A stretch of 64,000 nt of DNA, taken from positions 1 through 64,000 of the forward strand of contig JABLXL010000007.1 of the NCBI GenBank assembly GCA_013178005.1. The letters run 5' to 3'. The position numbers and the translations under genes are program-made. Below are positions 59,030-64,000 of the stretch, one piece after another (within the stretch, counting starts at the first letter, position 1; every line of letters begins with the position of its first letter). Source of the DNA: Actinomycetota bacterium (GTDB lineage: Bacteria > Actinomycetota > Geothermincolia > Geothermincolales > RBG-13-55-18). Under the pieces are notes generated by a model, which saw nothing but the letters and a program-made list of their open reading frames with translations, made no database searches and was not told the DNA's origin.

Positions 59030-60370
59030 ATGAGCAAGTGGGAGGACATGTACGAAGCCAAGCTCACCACCCCGGAGGACATCGCCGGAGAGATCAAGAG
59101 CGGGGACCACGTCTTCGCCAGCGGCGCTTCCTCCACGCCGGTGGCCATACTCGACGCCCTCTTCGACCGCGCCCTGGCGGGGGAGATCGAGGGAGTGCAG
59201 CTTGGCAACTTCATCATGCTGGCAAACGTCTTCAAGGTGCTCAAGCCGGAGCTCCAGCGCAACATCCTCATCGACAACTACTACGCCTCGCCCCTCGACC
59301 GCAAGGCCCTGGCGGAGGGGCTCATGACTCACACGCCCTACCATTTCCACTCCATGACCAGGCAGGCGGTGGAGGCAACGGGCTATCGCAAGCTCATCGT
59401 GCAGGCCGGCCCCATGGACAAACAGGGCTACCTGAACCTGGGGCTGATGTCAAACGTGCTCGACGTCCTCGGCGATATGGAAAAGGTCTATGTGGAGGTG
59501 AACGACCAGCAGCCCATCGTGCACGGCCCCAACTGGGTGCACATATCGCAGGTGGACAAGCTCACCGAGAACCACCATTCCGTGTTCGCGCTTCCCCCCG
59601 ACCCCATCACCGAGAGGGACCAGGCCATCGCGGAGAACATCATCGACCTCATCGAGGACGGCTCCACCATCCAGCTGGGCATCGGGGGCACCACCAACGC
59701 CATCGGGGAGCTGCTCACGCGCAAGAAGCACCTGGGCTGCCACACGGAGATGATCGGGGACGCTTACATGAAGCTCTTCGAGGCGGGAGTGCTCGACAAC
59801 ACGAGGAAGAACTTCCATCCCCACCAGATGCTCTGTTATTTCGTCTTCGGCTCCCAGGACCTCTACGACTGGGTGAACGACAACCCCATGATCTACCTCT
59901 CGCCCATAAGCTACAACAACGACCCCTGGGTGATCGGGAAAAACGACAACCTGATATCCATCAACACCACCCTGGAGATCGACATCACCGGCCAGTGCGC
60001 CTCGGAGTCCTTCGGGCCCATCCAGTACACCGCCACGGGGGGGCAGGTCGATTTCACCCGCGGGGCCTGGATATCCAAGGGCGGAAAGGCCTTCATCGTC
60101 ACCCACTCCGTGGTGGAGGACAAGGAGACGGGGGAGCTCAAGTCCAAGATCGTTCCCCAGCTCATGCCGGGAGCGGTGGTCACCCTCACCCGCACCGACG
60201 TCATGTACGTGGCCACCGAGTACGGGGTGGTCAACCTGCGGGGCAAGAGCCTGCGCCAACGTGCCCAGGCGCTCATCAGCATCGCCCACCCCGATTTCCG
60301 CCGCGAGCTCAGCAACTACGCCAAGGAGGTCAGGTACTTTATCTTGCCGGAGCACGACCCCCTGGGGTGA
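59030..60370 (+). CDS. 4-hydroxybutyrate CoA-transferase-like protein, copy 2
   Basis: A 446-residue protein nearly identical to the gene at 57221-58561, in the same orientation 1809 bases later. From about residue 155 to the stop the two DNA sequences differ at only two bases that I can see. The differences cluster in residues about 104-152: HRVTRQAVDDS versus HSMTRQAVEAT, and FANYIDVVDELDAL versus MSNVLDVLGDMEKV. CoA site and catalytic Glu (HTEMIGD) are the same. It begins with its own CAAGGAGGCAGGAG, so it can be expressed separately. Recent duplication with gene conversion is the best explanation. Confidence 0.92.
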   Translation: MSKWEDMYEAKLTTPEDIAGEIKSGDHVFASGASSTPVAILDALFDRALAGEIEGVQLGNFIMLANVFKVLKPELQRNILIDNYYASPLDRKALAEGLMTHTPYHFHSMTRQAVEATGYRKLIVQAGPMDKQGYLNLGLMSNVLDVLGDMEKVYVEVNDQQPIVHGPNWVHISQVDKLTENHHSVFALPPDPITERDQAIAENIIDLIEDGSTIQLGIGGTTNAIGELLTRKKHLGCHTEMIGDAYMKLFEAGVLDNTRKNFHPHQMLCYFVFGSQDLYDWVNDNPMIYLSPISYNNDPWVIGKNDNLISINTTLEIDITGQCASESFGPIQYTATGGQVDFTRGAWISKGGKAFIVTHSVVEDKETGELKSKIVPQLMPGAVVTLTRTDVMYVATEYGVVNLRGKSLRQRAQALISIAHPDFRRELSNYAKEVRYFILPEHDPLG

Positions 60371-60459
60371 GGGAAACAACTTTCCCTCCAAGTTCTCGTT
60401 CGTCCGCGGCTCGCGCGACCCACCGGGGTTAGGGCGCTCCGCTCCTTTCCCTGCGCCAT

Positions 60460-63021
60460 TCAGGTATAGGGGTGGTGCATCAAGTGGGTCACGAGCTTCA
60501 GGGTCTCGAACCACATCACGGACAGGATGCCCGCGCCCATACAAATCGATATATTGAGCGCGTCAAGATAGGCCAGCTTGAAAAGGTTCCGCATGAAGGG
60601 AGTGTAGAGCACGACGGCCGTCAACGCGACCGCCCCCAGCACCACCCACCACAACGCCGGGTTGGGCCGCTTCCTTACATGCCAGAAGGTGTGCTCCCAT
60701 GAGCGATTAGCCAGTATCAACCCCAGGTTCGCCGTCACCAGGGTGGTAAAAGTCACGGACCTGACCTCAGTCTCCCCCATACCCCTGAGATGGGCGAGGG
60801 AGAACATCATCCCCACGACTAACAGAACGCTCAAGCCCTGCAGCAAGGCGATGGCGATGTTGCCGAAGTTGAAGATGCGCTGTTCGGGGCGACGCGGCGG
60901 CCTTCGCATGATATCCCCCTCCTCGGGCTCGGCCTCGAAGGCCAGGGAACATGCGGGGTCTATGATGATCTCCATGAAAGCTATGAGCATGGGGGAGAAA
61001 ACCAGGGGCATCTTGAATATCACGGGGATGATGGACATGCCGGCGATGGGCACGTGCACGGCGATGACGTAGGACATAGCCTTTTTCAGGTTATCGTATA
61101 TCCTGCGTCCCGACCTCACCGCCTTTTCGATGGAGGAGAAATCGTCGTCCAGGAGGACGAGGTCCGCGGACTCCCGCGCCACGTCGGTGCCCCTAGCTCC
61201 CATGGCCACCCCGATATCGGCGGCCTTGAGGGCGGGGGCGTCGTTGACGCCGTCACCGGTCATGGCCACCACCTCGCCGTTTGCCTTCAGGGCCTTAACG
61301 ATGCGGAGTTTCTGTTCGGGAACGGCGCGGGCGAACACGCTCACCGTTCTCATGCGCTCCCTCAACTCGTCGTCGTCCATGGCGTCCAGCTCCGGACCGG
61401 TGATGACGCCGCCGTCCCCCTCCAGCCCGATCTCGCGCGCCACGTGCATGGCGGTGGCCGCGTGGTCCCCGGTGATCATGATCACCCTGATCCCGGCGTT
61501 GCGGCATTCCCGGATGGACGCGGGAACGGTGGGGCGTATGGGGTCCTCGAGCCCGATTAAGCCCAGGAACTCGAAGGCGAAGTCGTGCTGGTTGCTGGGA
61601 AGATATTCCAGAGTGAAGGAGGACCTGGCCACCCCAAGGACGCGCAGCCCCTCTCCCGCCATCTCCTCCACTTGCCTCAACAGCTCCTCCTTCCGCTCCT
61701 TTCCGAGATGGCAGAGGTCGGCTATGGCCTCGGGGGCGCCCTTGGCGGCTATGACGTATTCCCTGCCGTCAGGCGACCTCCATACGTGGGAGAGGGCCAG
61801 GAGTTCCGCCGATAAAGGGTACTCCCTTTCCAGGGTCCAGTCAGCATGCAAATGCTCGGTGTCGCGGAGGGCGCTCTCGCCGAGCCCGGCGATGGCTTTC
61901 TCCACCGGGTCGAAGGGATCCCTCTGGGAGGCCAGTACGCTATACTCCACCACCTCGTGGAACTCCTCCGGCAGGTCACGGCCCCCATCCTCGCTCACCT
62001 CCCGATGCCCGCCCGCGGCGGTCATCACCTTCTTCACCCTCATGCGGTTCAAGGTCAGGGTGCCCGTCTTGTCCACGCAGAGCGCGCTGGCCGCTCCCAG
62101 GGACTCCACCGTGGGTATGCTGCGCGTGAGCACCCGGTTCCGGGACATGCGCCAGGCGCCAAGGGTGAGGAAGACGGTGAGGATCACCGGAAACTCCTCC
62201 GGCAGCATGGCCATGGCCAGCGCGATGCCCACCAGCAACCCCTCCAGCCAGACGCCACGCGTCGCGCCATAGACCACGAAAACGAGTGTACACAGTGCGA
62301 GGCCTAACAAGGCCAAGCCCAACACCAGGCGCCGGGTCTCCTTTTGCAGGAGGGTGGGCTCGGGCTCGATCTCCTCCAGCGCGCGCCCGATCTTGCCCAT
62401 CTCCGTCTCGAGTCCCGTGGCCATGACTCGGGCGACGCCATGCCCTTTCACCACCAGGGTGCCCGCGAAAACGGAGGGCAAGTCGTCCCCTCCCGGCCGC
62501 CCCAACGCCAGGTGGCCCTCGCAGGGCAGCTTGCGGACCGGCGCCGACTCCCCCGTGAGCAGGGACTCGTCCACCATGAGGTTGGAGCACGCGATCACCA
62601 CGCCATCCGCGGGCACACGGTCGCCCTCCGCGAGGATCACGACATCGCCGCGCACCACCTCCACCCCGGCGATGCGGACCTGGCGCCCGTCGCGGACGAC
62701 CAGGGCGCGCGGACTGGAGAGGTCCCGAAGCGCCTCCAGGGCTTTCTCCGTCCTCTGCTCCTGGAAGAAGGTGATGCCCATGATAAGGAGGACGAAGCTC
62801 ATGAGCACAAGGGCTTCCTGCAGGCTGCCCAACACGAGGTAGATAGCGCCCGCCCCCACCAGGAGCATGAACATGGGCTCCTTGATGATATCGAGGGCGA
62901 TGCGGAAAAGGGTGCGTTTCCTGGCGGAGGGTATGGCGTTGGGCCCCTCCTCCTCCAGCCTCCGAGCCGCCTCCTCCTCGCTCAGGCCCTCCAGGCCGGC
63001 CAGGTCGATCTCATTCGTCAT
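60460..63021 (-). CDS. Cation-transporting P-type ATPase
   Basis: An 853-residue P-type ATPase close to the P2 (calcium-type) group. In order: actuator motif LLTGESAPVRK, TM4 motif MLPEEFPVIL, phosphorylation site CVDKTGTLTLNRM, nucleotide-domain segments (IAAKGAPEAI), and hinge MTGDGVNDAPALKAADIGVAMG. Ten TM helices are expected; the C-terminal four are visible. TM4 has PEEFP instead of the calcium-pump PEGLP, so the ion is uncertain. Start at the ATG at 63021. A degenerate copy of this start region lies 121 bases upstream. The C-terminus converges on the second CoA-transferase. Confidence 0.92.
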   Translation of the reverse strand: MTNEIDLAGLEGLSEEEAARRLEEEGPNAIPSARKRTLFRIALDIIKEPMFMLLVGAGAIYLVLGSLQEALVLMSFVLLIMGITFFQEQRTEKALEALRDLSSPRALVVRDGRQVRIAGVEVVRGDVVILAEGDRVPADGVVIACSNLMVDESLLTGESAPVRKLPCEGHLALGRPGGDDLPSVFAGTLVVKGHGVARVMATGLETEMGKIGRALEEIEPEPTLLQKETRRLVLGLALLGLALCTLVFVVYGATRGVWLEGLLVGIALAMAMLPEEFPVILTVFLTLGAWRMSRNRVLTRSIPTVESLGAASALCVDKTGTLTLNRMRVKKVMTAAGGHREVSEDGGRDLPEEFHEVVEYSVLASQRDPFDPVEKAIAGLGESALRDTEHLHADWTLEREYPLSAELLALSHVWRSPDGREYVIAAKGAPEAIADLCHLGKERKEELLRQVEEMAGEGLRVLGVARSSFTLEYLPSNQHDFAFEFLGLIGLEDPIRPTVPASIRECRNAGIRVIMITGDHAATAMHVAREIGLEGDGGVITGPELDAMDDDELRERMRTVSVFARAVPEQKLRIVKALKANGEVVAMTGDGVNDAPALKAADIGVAMGARGTDVARESADLVLLDDDFSSIEKAVRSGRRIYDNLKKAMSYVIAVHVPIAGMSIIPVIFKMPLVFSPMLIAFMEIIIDPACSLAFEAEPEEGDIMRRPPRRPEQRIFNFGNIAIALLQGLSVLLVVGMMFSLAHLRGMGETEVRSVTFTTLVTANLGLILANRSWEHTFWHVRKRPNPALWWVVLGAVALTAVVLYTPFMRNLFKLAYLDALNISICMGAGILSVMWFETLKLVTHLMHHPYT

Positions 63022-63080
63022 ATCACGTCCTGCATCCGCTTATAGGCCCAAAGCCGATGATAGCGCACGAAGCGAACCTA
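62996..63080. repeat. P-type ATPase start region, copy in use
   Basis: 85 bases spanning the first codons and leader of the ATPase; a diverged copy follows at about 63117-63201. Confidence 0.65.
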
Positions 63081-63116
63081 AGATGGAGATTCGCCCTTAT
63101 TGGATTTTTCTCCATG

Positions 63117-63201
63117 CCGGCCAGCTCGGTTTCGCCCGCCATATCGCGCCCCGCATCCGCTCACGGGCTCAACGCCGGCGGCAACACCCGAAGCGAAGCG
63201 A
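63117..63201. repeat. Degenerate copy of the P-type ATPase start region
   Basis: On the minus strand an ATG at 63142 begins MAGETELAGMEK, similar to MTNEIDLAGLEG of the ATPase, with a matching leader (CATATCGCGCC..GCATCCGCT). The frame ends after about 39 codons. Confidence 0.65.
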
Positions 63202-63221
63202 GTGTAAGCGAAGGCGTTGCC

Positions 63222-64000
63222 CTATAACAGGTTTTCCACGAAATCGCGGATGCGCGCCTCCACCTGGGCCCGGTCGTACCAGCGGGAGTCGGTGTGGTCG
63301 GCCTCGATGATCAGCGCCGGCTTGCCGGTACGCCGCGTGAACTCCTTCGCCAGGTCGTACTGGCCAAGCGAGTAGGGCTTACAACTGCGGTTGGAGTGCA
63401 TGATCATGCCGTCCACGCCGTAGCGTTCCGCCAGGGACTCTATCTTTTCCGCCATCCTCTCCAGGTTGATGTTCAGGTAGACCTCGGTGTATATCCTGGC
63501 CATGCTCTCCAGGGGCCTCTCGGCGTCCACCCCCTCGAAGGTCCAGGCGCTGGTGTAAGTGTCCGCCACCAGGCAAGTCTCCAGCTCCATGAACAGCTTT
63601 CCCAGGTTGCGCATCTCGTACCATATGGGGATGTTGTCCCATAATATGCGGTATCTCTCCGAGGGCAGGATGCCGATACCCTCCTCTATGCGCTGTCTCA
63701 TCTCGTCCAGCAGGGCCTGGTAGAAGTCCACCACCTCCTGGGTGCCCCGCAGGGTGACGATGGGGGCCATGAGGATGAAGGCGTCGAAACAGGTCATGGG
63801 GGCGGGACGGTGCTCGTTGCAGGCCAGCACGTCCTTCCACAGGGCGGAGGCGAAGAGCGACCTTGCCGCTACTTCGACGAATCGCGGCTCGTCGTACTCT
63901 TTGCCGGTGATTTTTTCCAGGAAGGAGATGTACTCCTTCATCTGGCGCACCGAGTAATCCTCGATGTGCGGCGGAAGGTCGCCGCGCACGAAAGGGGTAT
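63222..64000 (-). CDS. 2-hydroxyacyl-CoA dehydratase component (HgdB/BcrC-like), partial
   Basis: The last 259 codons of a minus-strand gene that continues past the right edge (before VRGDLPPHIEDY the frame reads TPF). The C-terminal half of the HgdB/FldBC/BcrC family is visible: HSNRSCKPYSLGQYD with a cluster-ligand Cys, and PALIIEADHTDSRWYDRAQVEARIRDFVENL at the end. These heterodimeric [4Fe-4S] proteins dehydrate 2-hydroxyacyl-CoAs, or reduce benzoyl-CoA, after ATP-dependent activation by a small activator ATPase. The activator and partner subunit should lie beyond the window. Confidence 0.9.
   Translation of the reverse strand, partial: TPFVRGDLPPHIEDYSVRQMKEYISFLEKITGKEYDEPRFVEVAARSLFASALWKDVLACNEHRPAPMTCFDAFILMAPIVTLRGTQEVVDFYQALLDEMRQRIEEGIGILPSERYRILWDNIPIWYEMRNLGKLFMELETCLVADTYTSAWTFEGVDAERPLESMARIYTEVYLNINLERMAEKIESLAERYGVDGMIMHSNRSCKPYSLGQYDLAKEFTRRTGKPALIIEADHTDSRWYDRAQVEARIRDFVENLL

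Overview
This is a GC-rich bacterial chromosome segment. The gene content suggests an anaerobic or microaerophilic, Gram-positive-type organism, probably a deep-branching actinobacterial lineage. That placement is inference from four things: several lipobox lipoproteins, an Actinobacterial Holin-X-like membrane protein, TTGACA/TATAAT-type promoters, and apparently leaderless starts in which a -10 box sits 6 nt before ATG. No tRNA and no 16S/23S rRNA gene was found; the only housekeeping RNA recognised is RNase P RNA on the minus strand.

Layout. 1-4.5 kb: the tail of an exported repeat-module protein, a hotdog thioesterase, a ketopantoate reductase-like enzyme, an MFS transporter and an alpha/beta hydrolase. 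5-7 kb: a class C group II intron inserted just behind a terminator hairpin. 7-18 kb: a membrane protein, a GH63-like glycosidase, Cys-rich unknowns, rnpB, an amidohydrolase, a lipoprotein, a creatininase-family enzyme and a CocE-type hydrolase. 18-33 kb: acyl-CoA metabolism. It holds two ADP-forming acyl-CoA synthetase alpha-type proteins, an acyl-CoA ligase, an SCP2-like protein, TetR regulators, an aldo/keto reductase, a DUF362 ferredoxin and a 4-hydroxybutyryl-CoA dehydratase with all four cluster ligands. The dehydratase is divergent from a TetR gene across a palindromic operator. 33-45 kb: large exported proteins, namely a DUF362 protein fused to surface modules, a secreted metallophosphoesterase and an 1848-residue multicopper oxidase. 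45-51 kb: a DnaQ-WYL fusion, an alpha/beta hydrolase bracketed by two matching clusters of 86-bp palindromic elements, a probable selenocysteine peroxiredoxin, and a lipoprotein hydrolase. 51-64 kb: a D-aminoacylase-type amidohydrolase, a second acyl-CoA ligase, an FKBP, a GNAT, two nearly identical 4-hydroxybutyrate CoA-transferase-like genes in tandem, a P-type ATPase, and a 2-hydroxyacyl-CoA dehydratase component running off the right edge.

How the genes fit together. CoA-transferases, 4-hydroxybutyryl-CoA dehydratase, 2-hydroxyacyl-CoA dehydratase, acyl-CoA ligases and ADP-forming synthetases together suggest fermentation or oxidation of organic, amino and hydroxy acids through CoA thioesters. 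The most striking single observation is the peroxiredoxin at 48508-48996. Its in-frame TGA falls exactly where the catalytic cysteine belongs, and a SECIS-like hairpin follows at the right distance. The second is the duplicated cluster of 86-bp palindromes around 46.6-48.4 kb.
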